Shown here: positions 42,702 to 52,064 of the stretch, one piece after another | Layout of the letters: every line of letters starts with the position of its first letter | How positions within the stretch are numbered: the first letter of the stretch is position 1 | Source of the DNA: Ga0077555 sp031367895 | Lineage (GTDB): Bacteria; Pseudomonadota; Alphaproteobacteria; Rhizobiales; Hyphomicrobiaceae | Length of the DNA: 54,918 nt | Direction: 5' to 3' | NCBI GenBank assembly: GCA_031367895.1 | Contig: JANLQP010000332.1 | Coordinates: 1 to 54,918, forward strand | Translations under genes and position numbers: made by a program | The notes under the pieces: generated by a model | Databases searched by the model: none | What the model was told of the DNA's origin: nothing | The model's input: only the letters and a program-made list of their open reading frames with translations

Positions 42702-44465
42702 TTGACGACATTCACAGACCTCGGCCTCGACGCCCAACTCATCAAGGCGCTCACCGAGGAAGGCTATACGACGCCGACCCCGATCCAGGCCAAGGCCATT
42801 CCCGGCGTGATCGCCGGCCGTGACTTGCTCGGCATTGCCCAGACGGGCACCGGCAAGACGGCTGCCTTCGCACTCCCCATTCTCAACAGGCTCCTCGCCG
42901 ATCGCCGGCCCGCGCCCCGCAAGGGTTGCCGCACGCTGGTTCTGTCGCCGACGCGCGAGCTTGCTACCCAGATAGGCGACAGCTTCCGCACCTATGGCCG
43001 TCATACCGGTTTGACAGTCGCCGTGGTGTTTGGAGGCGTCGCCCATAGGCCGCAGATCAACGCCATGGCGCGTGGTGTCGACGTTCTCGTCGCCACCCCC
43101 GGCCGTTTGATCGACCACATGGACGAGCGCAATATCTCGCTCGAGGGCACGGAAGTGTTCGTGCTCGACGAGGCCGACCAGATGCTCGATCTCGGCTTCG
43201 TGCGCCCGATCCGGCGCATCGTCTCGAAGCTGTCGATGAAGCGGCAGAACCTGTTCTTCTCGGCAACGATGCCGCACGAGATCGGGGCACTTGCAGCCGA
43301 GTTGCTGGTCGATCCGGTTCGCGTTTCGGTGGCGCCGTCGGCAACTACGATCGAGCGCGTCGAGCAGCGCATCATCCTGATCGAGCAGTCGAAGAAGCGT
43401 TCGCTGCTGGTGGAGCTGCTGTCTGATCCAGTGATGGCCCGCACCCTGGTCTTCGCCCGCACCAAGCGCGGCGCCGATAAAGTGGCGAAACACCTTGAAA
43501 CGGCCGGCGTCCAGGCCGCCGCTATTCACGGCAACAAGAGCCAGAACCAGCGCGAAGCCGCATTGGCTTCGTTCCGGGCCGGCGAAATCCGCGTGCTGGT
43601 TGCGACCGATATCGCGGCTCGCGGCATCGATATCGACCAGGTGACGCACGTCATCAACTTCGAACTGCCGGACGTTCCGGAAAGCTACGTCCACCGCATC
43701 GGCCGCACGGCACGCGCTGGCGCAACCGGCGTCGCGATCGCGCTGGTCGATCAGGAAGAGCGCACGCAATTGCGCGACATCGAGCGCACGACGCGCCAGC
43801 AGTTCAAGCCCGAGGATCGCCGCAACGACAGCAAGATCGCGGCGGATCCGAAGATTGCCGGCGCCCGTCCGGAGCGTCCGCGCAATGCCGGCGGTGGCCG
43901 TGGTGATCATCGCGGCGGACGCGTCGTCGAGCGTGGTGGACGCCCCAGCGGCGGCCATCGTGGCGATCGTCGTCCGCGTGAGGACCGCGATGTCCGTGCT
44001 GACCGCGCGCCGCAGAGTGATCGATCGGAGAGCCGTGCCCCGCGCGCTGAGGGCAGTCGTGCTTCGGCGCGTCCGGACGCACGGTCCGAGCAGCGTCCGC
44101 GCAGCACCGAGCCGCGTGGCGAAGGTCGCGGTGCAGCCCCGGCACGTTCAGCTGAAGGCGGCCCGCGTCCGTGGTCGAACTGGTCCTCAAAGGATCGCGG
44201 GTCAGAAGGCGCATCGAAGTCCGGTGATCGCCGTCCGGCCGAGAATGGCCGCCGCGACGACCGGCCGAACAACAATGGCGGAAATGGTCGCGGCGAGCAG
44301 CGCCAGTCGCGTCCGCAGGGCAACGGCGGCGGCGAAAACCGCAGCGGAGGTGCCCCCCGGACTGCGGGTGGTGGCAATCGCGGCGGCGCAGGTGGCGGCA
44401 ACTTCAGCCAGCGCAGCGGTCCGGGTCGTGGCCGTAGCGACGATCGCCGTGCCGGCGAGCGCTGA
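42702..44465 (+). CDS. rhlE: DEAD-box RNA helicase, RhlE type, with long disordered RGG-rich tail
   Basis: An RNA-unwinding ATPase used in RNA decay, ribosome assembly and cold growth. Motifs in order: F-T-D-L-G-L Q-motif region and PTPIQAKAIP; AQTGTGKTAAF (I); PTRELATQ (Ia); TPGRLID (Ib); VLDEADQML (II); FFSATMP (III); LVFARTKRGAD (IV); ATDIAARGIDI (V); HRIGRTARAGATG (VI). From about residue 390 to 587 the tail is Arg/Gly/Pro/Ser/Asn-rich and disordered. I chose the TTG at 42702 (MTTFTDLGL) because homologs start there; the nearest in-frame ATG is 42666. Neither has a strong ribosome site, so the start is uncertain. Confidence 0.9.
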   Translation: MTTFTDLGLDAQLIKALTEEGYTTPTPIQAKAIPGVIAGRDLLGIAQTGTGKTAAFALPILNRLLADRRPAPRKGCRTLVLSPTRELATQIGDSFRTYGRHTGLTVAVVFGGVAHRPQINAMARGVDVLVATPGRLIDHMDERNISLEGTEVFVLDEADQMLDLGFVRPIRRIVSKLSMKRQNLFFSATMPHEIGALAAELLVDPVRVSVAPSATTIERVEQRIILIEQSKKRSLLVELLSDPVMARTLVFARTKRGADKVAKHLETAGVQAAAIHGNKSQNQREAALASFRAGEIRVLVATDIAARGIDIDQVTHVINFELPDVPESYVHRIGRTARAGATGVAIALVDQEERTQLRDIERTTRQQFKPEDRRNDSKIAADPKIAGARPERPRNAGGGRGDHRGGRVVERGGRPSGGHRGDRRPREDRDVRADRAPQSDRSESRAPRAEGSRASARPDARSEQRPRSTEPRGEGRGAAPARSAEGGPRPWSNWSSKDRGSEGASKSGDRRPAENGRRDDRPNNNGGNGRGEQRQSRPQGNGGGENRSGGAPRTAGGGNRGGAGGGNFSQRSGPGRGRSDDRRAGER

Positions 44466-44627
44466 TCGCAGCGTCTAGACAAAATCTCAGAGTTTTCATG
44501 CGCCGGCGGGGACCTCCTCGCTGGCGCAGTTGGTTTGCAGAGCCGACAGTGGTCAAACTGGATGCTCGACAAGCGGCGGCTGCCTGATCGATGATGTGCA
44601 AAAGCAGTCAACGATGGGGAGACGACC

Positions 44628-45656
44628 ATGGACAGGCGCCAGTTCGGCAAGACCGCACTCGCCGCGACCGGCATGCTGGCGACACCGGGCATTATCCGCT
44701 CATCATTGGCGCAGGAGATCTCGACCGTTACGCTGCTGATGCAGCACGGGCTGCCCTACCTTCCGCAGATGGTGATGGATTCACTCAAGCTTGTGGAAAA
44801 GTATGCCGCCAAAGCGGGCTTGCCGAACATCAAGGCCGAGTATCGCCATCTCGGCGGCACTGCCAACCTGGTCGACGCACTGCTTGCTGGCCAAATGCAC
44901 GGCGGCGTCGTCGGTATGCCGGCACTGACCACGCTCTGGGCGAAGACCGTCGGCACGCCCGGCGAGGTGCGGGCGCTGTGCGCCGTGCAGTCGATGCCCT
45001 ACGTGCTCGTCACCAACAACAAGAACATCAAGACGCTCAAGGATTTCACCGACAAGGACAAGATCGCGCTGCCGGCGGTGAAGGTCTCGGCGCAGGCTGT
45101 CTGCCTGCAGATGGCGTGTGCCAAGGAATGGGGCGACGAGAATTTCGCCAAGCTCGACCCGATCACGATTTCACGGGCGCATCCGGACGCGATCACGGCC
45201 ATCTTGTCTGGCAACAACGAGATCAACAGTCACTACGCATCGGCGCCGTTCTACTATTACGAGTTGGAGGCTCCGGGCATCCAGAAGGTGCTCCACTCCT
45301 ACGACACGCTCGGCGGGCCGACGACCAACGGCGTCATGCTGATGACGAAGGTGTTTCGCGACCAAAACCCGAAAATTGCAGGCGCCATTTACACAGCCGT
45401 CGAGGAAGCGAACGCGTTCATCCGCTCCAATTCCGGCGACGCCGCGGAGATCTACATCAAGGCGGTCAACGAGAAGCGCGCCGACCGCGCCAAAATGGAG
45501 AAGATGGTGTCGGATCCGGAAAACGTCTGGACCACGACGCCGCAATACGCAATGAAGTACGTCACCTTCATGAACAAGGTCGGCACGGCCAAGAAGATGC
45601 CGAACGATTGGAAAGAACTCTTCATGCCCGAGGCGCACGCGCTGCCAGGGTCGTGA
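44628..45656 (+). CDS. Periplasmic NitT/TauT-type ABC substrate-binding protein (orphan, Tat signal)
   Basis: A 342-residue binding protein. The leader MDRRQFGKTALAATGMLATP carries a twin-arginine-like RRQF motif and a hydrophobic stretch ending near SLAQE. The mature part shows GGTANLVDALLAGQMHGGVV near residue 80 and LKDFTDKDKIALPAV near 140, the NMT1/SsuA pattern for sulfonate, nitrate or aromatic ligands, and HYASAPFYYYELEAPGI near 205. GGGGAG lies before the ATG. There are no permease or ATPase genes beside it. Ligand unknown. Confidence 0.9.
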   Translation: MDRRQFGKTALAATGMLATPGIIRSSLAQEISTVTLLMQHGLPYLPQMVMDSLKLVEKYAAKAGLPNIKAEYRHLGGTANLVDALLAGQMHGGVVGMPALTTLWAKTVGTPGEVRALCAVQSMPYVLVTNNKNIKTLKDFTDKDKIALPAVKVSAQAVCLQMACAKEWGDENFAKLDPITISRAHPDAITAILSGNNEINSHYASAPFYYYELEAPGIQKVLHSYDTLGGPTTNGVMLMTKVFRDQNPKIAGAIYTAVEEANAFIRSNSGDAAEIYIKAVNEKRADRAKMEKMVSDPENVWTTTPQYAMKYVTFMNKVGTAKKMPNDWKELFMPEAHALPGS

Positions 45657-45824
45657 GAGGCTGCATGACGCACGTTGCGTGCCAGCGGCCGAGAAAGCCA
45701 GATCTGATGTGACTAGCGATCGGCATCCCGATCAATGTCAATCATTTGCCGGCCAAACCAGTTGTAAAAGCTGTAACGAGCACGCTCGGAACAGGATGAG
45801 AACTACGGGCGGAGTAGGCTGATA
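45657..45824. other. Gap with no gene seen
   Basis: Between the binding-protein stop and the broken small gene. No convincing frame, hairpin or repeat was seen. It may hold the promoter of the following gene, if that is still expressed. Confidence 0.4.
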
Positions 45825-46155
45825 AGCAAGGACAAACTGCGCCGGTTCAAGATTGACGTCTTCACCGCCAGAGACGCTGCCCATGGCGCGGCTCGCTGAG
45901 TACATGCTTCAGTTCGCCAAGTTTTTGGGCGAGCAGGAGCGCGTGCACTTCGTCGACATTGAGCGTGGCAGTTCGGTGCTTTTGGCCCGCATCGAGGAAG
46001 TGGCCGCGCCGAAGGTCGAACGGCGGCTGTTCGATGCAGTTCGGGGCCAAGGCGACGCTGTTATCAAGCGCTTGCACGGTGTCGAGGGCGCCGATTGGGG
46101 AGATGATCCGATCGGCGATCTGGTTTGGCTACGCACTGGCGAAGGCTTCAACTGA
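45825..46155 (+). pseudogene. Small gene of unknown function broken by a frameshift
   Basis: The frame from about 45825 reads SKDKLRRFKIDVFT and then loses sense; one base further on, from 45868, another frame reads PETLPMARLAEYMLQFAKFL and continues through GEQERVHFVDIERGSSVLLA to WLRTGEGFN and a stop at 46155. Read as one protein with the base at 45867 removed, it gives a continuous ~105-residue product (KIDVFT-PETLPMARLAEYM). No start codon with a ribosome site was found before the first piece. I do not recognise the family. The break may be genuine decay or a sequencing insertion. Confidence 0.5.
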
Positions 46156-46221
46156 TGGTCGTCTTCGACGACGACGGCGGCCCTGGCACCTAACGAATTT
46201 GGCACGTCGAAATGGCGTCGC

Positions 46222-47496
46222 TCACAGCCACCCGGGCAGTCGGTCCTGGCCGATCAGGTCGGCGTAGGTCTGGCGCGGGCGGACAATGGCGTAGTCGCGG
46301 CCCTTCACCATGACTTCGGGCGCCAACAGCCGCGAATTGTAAGTCGACGACATCGACGAGCCGTAGGCGCCAGCCGTCATGAACGCAATGAGATCGCCGA
46401 CACGAGTCTCAGTCAGCTTGCGCGCGGTTGCGAACGTGTCGCCGGTCTCGCAGATCGGGCCGACCACGTCGTACGTCAGCCGTGGCGCATGCGCCACCAC
46501 CTCTGCAACTGGCCAGATGTCGTGGAACGCCTCGTACATCGCGGGACGCACCAGATCGTTCATGGCAGCATCGACCACGACGAACGTCTTCTGCTCGCGC
46601 GGGTTGAGGCGGAGCACGCGCGTCAACAGAATGCCGGCATTGCCGACAATCAAGCGGCCAGGCTCGAAGCCAAGTTCCACGTCGAGGCCGCCGAGCGTGC
46701 GCTTGGTCAGGCATGCGTAGGCGTTGATGAGATCGGGCCCATGGCCGACGGCCTCGTCCATCTCGTAGGGAATGCCGAGCCCACCGCCAAGGTCGGCGCG
46801 CTCGACGCGGTGCCCCTGCGCGCGCAGGCCCTGGATCAGGTCGCGCATGCGCTCGAACGCGGCCTTGAGGTCGTCCAATTCGCGGATCTGGCTGCCGATG
46901 TGCATTGCCAGGCCCGCCATGCGGACGCCGGGAAGGTTGGCGGCGACGGCATAGAGGCGCTCGGCTTCGCCGATGCTGATGCCGAACTTGTTCTCGGCCG
47001 AGCCGGTGGTGATCTTGGCGTGACCACCGGCGCCGATATCCGGATTGATGCGGAACACGGCGGTCTGCCGCTTAGCCCTGGCCGCCGCGATCCGCGACAA
47101 CGCCAGCAGTTCGTCCTCGGTCTCGATATTGACCTGATAGATCCCAGTATCAACCGCGAAAGCCAGTTCCGCGTCCGATTTTCCGACGCCAGAAAACACG
47201 ATCTTCGAAGCTGGAATGCCCGCGGCCATCGCTTTGCGGATCTCGCCCTCCGAAACCGTGTCCGCACCAGCGCCGAGTGCAGCCAGCGTTTTCAGGACCG
47301 CGAGATTGCTGTTCGCCTTCATTGCGTAGAACACGTGCGCGCGCTGGCCTGTGAAGGCCGCCGCGAAGGCCGTGTAATGCCGATCGATCGTGGCGCTGGA
47401 ATAGACGTAGACGGGCGTGCCGACCTCGGCCGCGATGCGCGCCAAACTCACGTCCTCGGCATGGAGGACGCCAGAGCGATAGTGGAAATGGTGCAT
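46222..47496 (-). CDS. lysA: Diaminopimelate decarboxylase, lysine biosynthesis
   Basis: Decarboxylates meso-diaminopimelate to lysine with PLP, in the cytoplasm. A 424-residue fold-III PLP enzyme: the PLP Lys is in HVFYAMKANSNLAVLKTLA near residue 58; the GG/phosphate loop is in ADLGGGLGIPYEMDE near 230; EPGRLIVGNAGILLTRVLR near 278 is the substrate Arg segment; and GPICETGDTFATARKL near 345 holds the catalytic Cys of the dimer partner. Length is standard. It is the last gene of an argH-lptM-lysA block common in Hyphomicrobiales; the gap to lptM is 55 bases. Confidence 0.96.
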   Translation of the reverse strand: MHHFHYRSGVLHAEDVSLARIAAEVGTPVYVYSSATIDRHYTAFAAAFTGQRAHVFYAMKANSNLAVLKTLAALGAGADTVSEGEIRKAMAAGIPASKIVFSGVGKSDAELAFAVDTGIYQVNIETEDELLALSRIAAARAKRQTAVFRINPDIGAGGHAKITTGSAENKFGISIGEAERLYAVAANLPGVRMAGLAMHIGSQIRELDDLKAAFERMRDLIQGLRAQGHRVERADLGGGLGIPYEMDEAVGHGPDLINAYACLTKRTLGGLDVELGFEPGRLIVGNAGILLTRVLRLNPREQKTFVVVDAAMNDLVRPAMYEAFHDIWPVAEVVAHAPRLTYDVVGPICETGDTFATARKLTETRVGDLIAFMTAGAYGSSMSSTYNSRLLAPEVMVKGRDYAIVRPRQTYADLIGQDRLPGWL

Positions 47497-47551
47497 GTGA
47501 CTTGGCCCAAAGGGGCGGACTGTTCGATCAGGGGATCAAGGTATCAGAAGA

Positions 47552-47770
47552 TCAGCGAATGAGGCCGTCGAGGATAAAGGGCTTGTGCCCTTTCAAGGCC
47601 GCGCCTTCAGGCTTGCCCTGGCCCGAGTCGGCCGTCGCCGTCGGCTCGTTCTTGGCCTGCTCGGGATATTCGAGATTGCCGCGTGTGCCACAGCCCGCGA
47701 GCCCGGCCAGCAGCGCAGCCACCAGCCCGGCTTTCGAAAATGCTGCCATGAGGGTTGCTGCGCGCATCAT
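47552..47770 (-). CDS. lptM: Small lipoprotein LptM (YifL-like)
   Basis: A 72-residue outer-membrane lipoprotein that in E. coli helps the LPS translocon LptDE mature. The N-terminus MMRAATLMAAFSKAGLVAAL leads to the lipobox LAGC near residue 26; the mature start CGTRGNLEYPEQAK matches the LptM pattern C-G-x-x-G-x-L-x-x-P. The rest is short and disordered. The frame extends further upstream but without a sensible signal peptide, so ATG 47768-47770 is preferred. It lies between argH and lysA, its usual place in this group. Confidence 0.82.
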   Translation of the reverse strand: MMRAATLMAAFSKAGLVAALLAGLAGCGTRGNLEYPEQAKNEPTATADSGQGKPEGAALKGHKPFILDGLIR

Positions 47771-47930
47771 ACGTCCTGACGAGACCACCAAACCAGGGAC
47801 CACGAACGGCCCATTCTTCGTTTTACCTAGCGCTACACTTAAACTTAGCGCCAAACATAGCCATACCCAATACTTACGCATACCCAATCCGTGGCCGTAA
47901 TGGGGCCTTGGACCGAGGTGTCTGCATCAC

Positions 47931-49340
47931 CTAACCCTTTCCGGCCGCCTTTTCCAACCGCTTTATCCAGCTCCGTGCCATTTTGCGCACGTTCTGTGGC
48001 GCAGTTCCCCCATAGCTCACTCGGCTCTTGACCGAGCTTTCCACGGAAAGAACCGTGAACACGTCCTTGGAGATGCGCGGCTCGACGCCTTGCATGGCGC
48101 TGAGCGGCAGGGCTTCCAGGCCGACGCCCTGCTTTTCCGCCAAGCGCACGATCGTTCCCGTCACATGGTGCGCCTCCCGGAATGGCAACTTGAGGGTGCG
48201 CACCAGCCAGTCGGCCAGATCCGTGGCCGTTGAATAGCCGCGGCTTGCGGCCGCATGCATGGCTTCGGGCACCGGCTCGATGTCCGCGATCATGCCGGCC
48301 ATGGCTGCTACCGCCACGGCTAGGCTACGCAGGGCATCGAAGGTCGTTTCCTTGTCCTCCTGCATGTCCTTGGAATAGGTGAGCGGCAAACCCTTCATGA
48401 CCATCAAGAGGCCTTGGAAGGCGCCGGCGATCCGCCCGACCTTGGCGCGGCAGAGTTCGGCTGCGTCCGGGTTGCGCTTCTGCGGCATGATCGAGGAGCC
48501 GGTGGTCCAGCGATCCGTCAGCCGCACGAAGCCGAACTGTGGCGTCATCCAGATCACGATCTCTTCCGACAGCCGCGACAGGTGCATGGCTGTGATCGAT
48601 GCCGCCGCCAGCGTTTCCAGCGCGAAGTCGCGATCGGCGACGCCGTCGAGTGAATTGGCCGTCGGGCGGTCGAAATCCAGCTTCTCCGCCGTCATGTGCC
48701 GGTCGATCGGGAACGATGTGCCAGCCAACGCCGCCGAGCCGAGTGGGCATTCGTTGAGACGGCTTCGGGCATCGGCGAAGCGGCCACGGTCGCGCTCCAG
48801 CATCTCGACGTAGGCGAGCAGATGGTGCCCGAACGTGACGGGCTGTGCCGGCTGCAGGTGCGTGAACCCCGGCATGATCGTGTCGGCGTGCGCCTCGGCC
48901 TTCGCCGCCAGCACGGATTGCAGTGTGATCAGGGAGCGATCGAGCCCGTCGATCGCGTCGCGCACATACATGCGGAAATCCAGCGCCACCTGATCGTTGC
49001 GCGAGCGTGCTGTGTGCAGCCGCCCGCCCGCTGCGCCGATGATCTCGGTCAGCCGGCTCTCGACATTGAGATGGATATCCTCGAGTTTCACCTGGAACTC
49101 GAAATCACCCGACGCGATCTCCGCCGCCACTTGATCGAGCCCGCGCAGGATTTCCTTCGCGTCGGCCTTCGTGATGATACCTTGCGCGGCCAGCATCTCG
49201 GCGTGGGCCTTCGAGCCGCGGATATCCTGCGGCGCCATGGCCTTGTCGAAGCCGATCGAGGCGTTTATCTCCACCATCAGCTCGGCGGGTGACATCTCGA
49301 AGCGGCCGCCCCACATCTTGTTGGCGTTTTTGTCGGTCAT
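47931..49340 (-). CDS. argH: Argininosuccinate lyase, arginine biosynthesis
   Basis: Splits argininosuccinate into arginine and fumarate, the last step of arginine synthesis. A 469-residue homotetrameric lyase: MWGGRFEMSPAELM at the start, HTARSRNDQVALDFRMYVRD near residue 108, PGFTHLQPAQPVTFGHHLL near 157 with the catalytic His, and the fumarase-superfamily signature GSSIMPQKRNPD near 283 with the catalytic Ser. Length is standard. It is divergent from the TlpA-like gene across 58 bases and upstream of lptM on its own strand. Confidence 0.96.
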   Translation of the reverse strand: MTDKNANKMWGGRFEMSPAELMVEINASIGFDKAMAPQDIRGSKAHAEMLAAQGIITKADAKEILRGLDQVAAEIASGDFEFQVKLEDIHLNVESRLTEIIGAAGGRLHTARSRNDQVALDFRMYVRDAIDGLDRSLITLQSVLAAKAEAHADTIMPGFTHLQPAQPVTFGHHLLAYVEMLERDRGRFADARSRLNECPLGSAALAGTSFPIDRHMTAEKLDFDRPTANSLDGVADRDFALETLAAASITAMHLSRLSEEIVIWMTPQFGFVRLTDRWTTGSSIMPQKRNPDAAELCRAKVGRIAGAFQGLLMVMKGLPLTYSKDMQEDKETTFDALRSLAVAVAAMAGMIADIEPVPEAMHAAASRGYSTATDLADWLVRTLKLPFREAHHVTGTIVRLAEKQGVGLEALPLSAMQGVEPRISKDVFTVLSVESSVKSRVSYGGTAPQNVRKMARSWIKRLEKAAGKG

Positions 49341-49398
49341 GAACGGCGCCTCGTGTCGCGATCGATCGCGTGCCAGGGGTCAATGGGAAGGCAATAGA

Positions 49399-50106
49399 AT
49401 GACAAGCGATAACACCCCGCCGGCGCCGCAGCCGCAAGGTCGGCGCATGTCGATTGTGCTGAGCTGTGCAACAGTCGCGATCGCAGCCCTTGCCGGGTTC
49501 GGCGCGGTATACGTCATGGCGCGCACAGCTGACAATGCGCGCGCACCGCCAGCAGCTCAAGTTCGCGTTGCGCAGGCGCCGTCCGCGCCTGCGCCCACCG
49601 CCCCGGCCCAGCTGCCGTCAGGTCCCGGCACCAACCCGCTCTCGACCGGCCAGATGACGACGTTCGTGTTCAAGAAGACGCCGGAAGCGTTGCCCGATAC
49701 CGCGTCCTTCTTCGATGCCGCAGGCAAGGAGCGCACGCTGAGGGACTGGCGCGGCAAGGTTGTGCTGCTCAATCTGTGGGCGACGTGGTGCATCCCGTGC
49801 CGCAAGGAAATGCCCGGCATCGAGCGGCTGCAGACGGAACTCGGTTCCGATGCGTTCGAGGTGATCGCCGTCAGCATCGACCGCACCGGCATCGAAGGCG
49901 CGAAGAAGTTCCTCGATGGCATCAAGGTGACGAAGCTCGGTGTCTACGCTGACCCGGGTGTGCGGATGGCCTCGACGTTGAAGGCGATCGGCCTACCCGC
50001 CACGCTGCTGATCAATCGCGAAGGCCGCGAGATCGGCCGCCTCACCGGCCCTGCCGAATGGGACAGCCCGGAGGCGAAGGCGCTGATCCAGGCCGCGTTG
50101 AAGTAG
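49399..50106 (+). CDS. tlpA: TlpA-like membrane-anchored thiol:disulfide oxidoreductase
   Basis: A 235-residue periplasmic thioredoxin anchored by one N-terminal helix (LSCATVAIAALAGFGAVYVM), followed by a Pro/Ala linker. The redox motif is NLWATWCIPCRKEMPGIERL near residue 125 (WCxPC), and the cis-Pro is in IGLPATLLINREG near 198. In Bradyrhizobium TlpA reduces the copper site of cytochrome oxidase. Divergent from argH, the classical location in rhizobia. ATG 49399 follows GGGAAGG. Confidence 0.93.
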   Translation: MTSDNTPPAPQPQGRRMSIVLSCATVAIAALAGFGAVYVMARTADNARAPPAAQVRVAQAPSAPAPTAPAQLPSGPGTNPLSTGQMTTFVFKKTPEALPDTASFFDAAGKERTLRDWRGKVVLLNLWATWCIPCRKEMPGIERLQTELGSDAFEVIAVSIDRTGIEGAKKFLDGIKVTKLGVYADPGVRMASTLKAIGLPATLLINREGREIGRLTGPAEWDSPEAKALIQAALK

Positions 50107-50226
50107 GCCACGGGCAATCGTTCGCTGGATGGCGGGCTGCTTTTTCGCTGCTGGCACGCGCGCACAAATCGTGCGATCAGACGGCCCGTCCGATCCCCTT
50201 GACAGCCAATGCCGCGAGGAGCCGCC

Positions 50227-51342
50227 ATGACTGCCGACGTCGAGACCATCGTGATCGGGGCAGGCGTCGTCGGTCTCGCGATCGCCCGGGAGTTGGCGCT
50301 GCGCGGCCAGGAGGTCATGGTCCTCGAGCAGCACGACATGATCGGCTCGGAAACCTCGTCGCGAAACAGCGAGGTGATCCATGCCGGTATCTATTATCCG
50401 CCGGGATCGCTGCGCGCGAGACTTTGCGTCGAGGGTAAACAGAAGCTCTACCGTTTCTGCGCCGAGAATGGCGTGTCGCATCTGCCGATCACCAAGCTGC
50501 TGGTGGCGACGGCTGAGTCACAACTGCCGAAGTTGAAGGCGATCCACGAAACCGCCGTGAAGAATGGCGTCAACGATCTGCAGCCGATGACGGGTGCGGA
50601 GGCGAAGGCGCTGGAGCCGGAGGTCGCCTGCGTCGCGGCGCTGCTTTCGCCCTCGACCGGCGTGATCGATAGCCACGGTTTGATGCTGGCGCTGGAGGGC
50701 CATCTGGAGGCGGCGGGCGGCCAGGTTGTGCTCAATACGCCTGTGCAGCGGATCGGGCGCACAGCGGACGGCCCTTACGAGATCGTGATTGCCGGTGAAG
50801 GCGCGGGCCGCATCACCTGCCGCAAACTGATCCTTTCGGCGGGCCTGCACGGCTCCAAGCTGGCGCGGACGATGAATTGGACCGGCAACTATCGTCCGCC
50901 CGAGACCTATTACGCGGTCGGCCAGTACTATGCCTATTCCGGCAAATCGCCGTTCGCTCGCCACATCTATCCGATGCCGGACGGCGCTTGGCTTGGCCTG
51001 CACGTCACCGTCGACATCGGCGGACGCTGCAAGTTCGGCCCCGATATCGAATGGATTCCGGAGATCGACTACAGCTTCGACGAATCGAAGATCGAGAAGT
51101 TCCTGGGCTTCATCCGCACCTACTATCCGGGTCTCGACGAGACGCGCCTGCACGCCGACTACACCGGCATCCGCCCGAAGCTCTACCGCGAGGGTGAACC
51201 CGTGCCCGATTTCCTCGCGCATGGCTCGGAGACGCATGGCCTCGAAGGTCTGGTGATGCTGTTCGGAATCGAAAGCCCGGGCCTCACCGCTTCGATGGCC
51301 ATTGCAGAACTGGTGGCGGAGCGAATGACGCGCCGCGGGTGA
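50227..51342 (+). CDS. FAD-dependent oxidoreductase, L-2-hydroxyglutarate dehydrogenase (LhgO)-like
   Basis: A 371-residue flavoenzyme of the DAO family. IVIGAGVVGLAIARELALRG at the start binds FAD; SRNSEVIHAGIYYPPGSLRA near residue 45 is the diagnostic LhgO/L2HGDH segment; GVIDSHGLMLALEGHLEAAG near 150 and IRPKLYREG near 320 follow; and ESPGLTASMAIAELVAERM closes the FAD site. Such enzymes pass electrons from L-2-hydroxyglutarate or related hydroxyacids to quinone. ATG 50227 has GAGGAG upstream; a longer start at 50209 lacks one. Single gene. Confidence 0.85.
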   Translation: MTADVETIVIGAGVVGLAIARELALRGQEVMVLEQHDMIGSETSSRNSEVIHAGIYYPPGSLRARLCVEGKQKLYRFCAENGVSHLPITKLLVATAESQLPKLKAIHETAVKNGVNDLQPMTGAEAKALEPEVACVAALLSPSTGVIDSHGLMLALEGHLEAAGGQVVLNTPVQRIGRTADGPYEIVIAGEGAGRITCRKLILSAGLHGSKLARTMNWTGNYRPPETYYAVGQYYAYSGKSPFARHIYPMPDGAWLGLHVTVDIGGRCKFGPDIEWIPEIDYSFDESKIEKFLGFIRTYYPGLDETRLHADYTGIRPKLYREGEPVPDFLAHGSETHGLEGLVMLFGIESPGLTASMAIAELVAERMTRRG

Positions 51343-51451
51343 ATTTTGGACGGCACACTTGTTTACCAGCTAGCAACTCTGGTGTTTCAATCACAGATTG
51401 TACATATTGTTTTCACGCTACCTTCAGGTGGTCGTGGCAGTCTCTCACCTC

Positions 51452-51850
51452 ATGAGAGAACAGACAAACATGATCCGCCGCGGTTCACATCATGGCCGCC
51501 CGTCGCAGTCACTGCGGAAGCCGCGTGCGCCTGCGACGTCGGCGTTCCCAGGAAAACCTGGCCAGGACGCGATGGCACGCATCGGCGGCATGCGCGCAGG
51601 TCGAGTTGCGCATTTCGCGCTCATGATCGCCATCGTCAATGTCGCAGCATGTCTGATCGCCAATCGAGCGATGACGCATGCCGATCAGGCCTCGATGGGC
51701 GCGGCTGCTGCCGCAGCGCTACGGGTGCCCGCGGCGAACGACCAGGTCGATATTGCGCGTTCGACACCGCTAAACGTCGTACCTGGAATCAATCAGAGCC
51801 GCATCCCAGTGAAATTCACCGGCGCACTCATCGGCGCACGCAGCCCATAG
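51452..51850 (+). CDS. Possible small membrane protein of unknown function
   Basis: An open frame of 132 codons in an otherwise empty 720-base gap. It has a basic N-terminus (IRRGSHHGRPSQSLRKPRAP), one plausible transmembrane helix (VAHFALMIAIVNVAACLIAN) and a short C-terminal part (NVVPGINQSRIPVKFTGAL). No family is recognised and the ribosome site is weak (GAGAGA before ATG 51470, the alternative start). Codon usage is compatible with a real gene, but this is a low-confidence call. The stop is followed by a GTCATCC-type repeat. Confidence 0.35.
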   Translation: MREQTNMIRRGSHHGRPSQSLRKPRAPATSAFPGKPGQDAMARIGGMRAGRVAHFALMIAIVNVAACLIANRAMTHADQASMGAAAAAALRVPAANDQVDIARSTPLNVVPGINQSRIPVKFTGALIGARSP

Positions 51851-51875
51851 GACGTCCTGATTACCCTGAGATCTC

Positions 51876-51960
51876 CGTCGTCATCCCCGCGAAGTCTGGG
51901 ACCCATGGCGAGGTCCAAGAATCCTCAATGTCTACCGCGAGCTGTCGTGGATGCCCGCCG
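51876..51960. repeat. GTCATCCCCGCG...GGACCCATGG intergenic repeat
   Basis: A copy of the Hyphomicrobiales-type repeat: GTCGTCATCCCCGCGAAGTC at 51876 followed by TGGGACCCATGGCGAGGTCC. The same class occurs at 7118-7421. A partly inverted tail, GTGGATGCCCGCCGTCGTGC, ends near 51966. The rest of the gap to 52064 shows nothing else. Confidence 0.6.
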
Positions 51961-52064
51961 TCGTGCTGAAAGCGCGCCGGCGCGCCGGGCATGTAGGAAT
52001 ACTGATGCCGGTGGCAGGCCCGGGAAAGCTGCCCCTCGCCTGCTTTCTGGGGGCAGCGCGCTGC

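Noticed and set aside
43855..44478. Forward 207-codon frame in the tail of rhlE
   Set aside because: An out-of-frame product of the RGG-rich tail; low complexity only.
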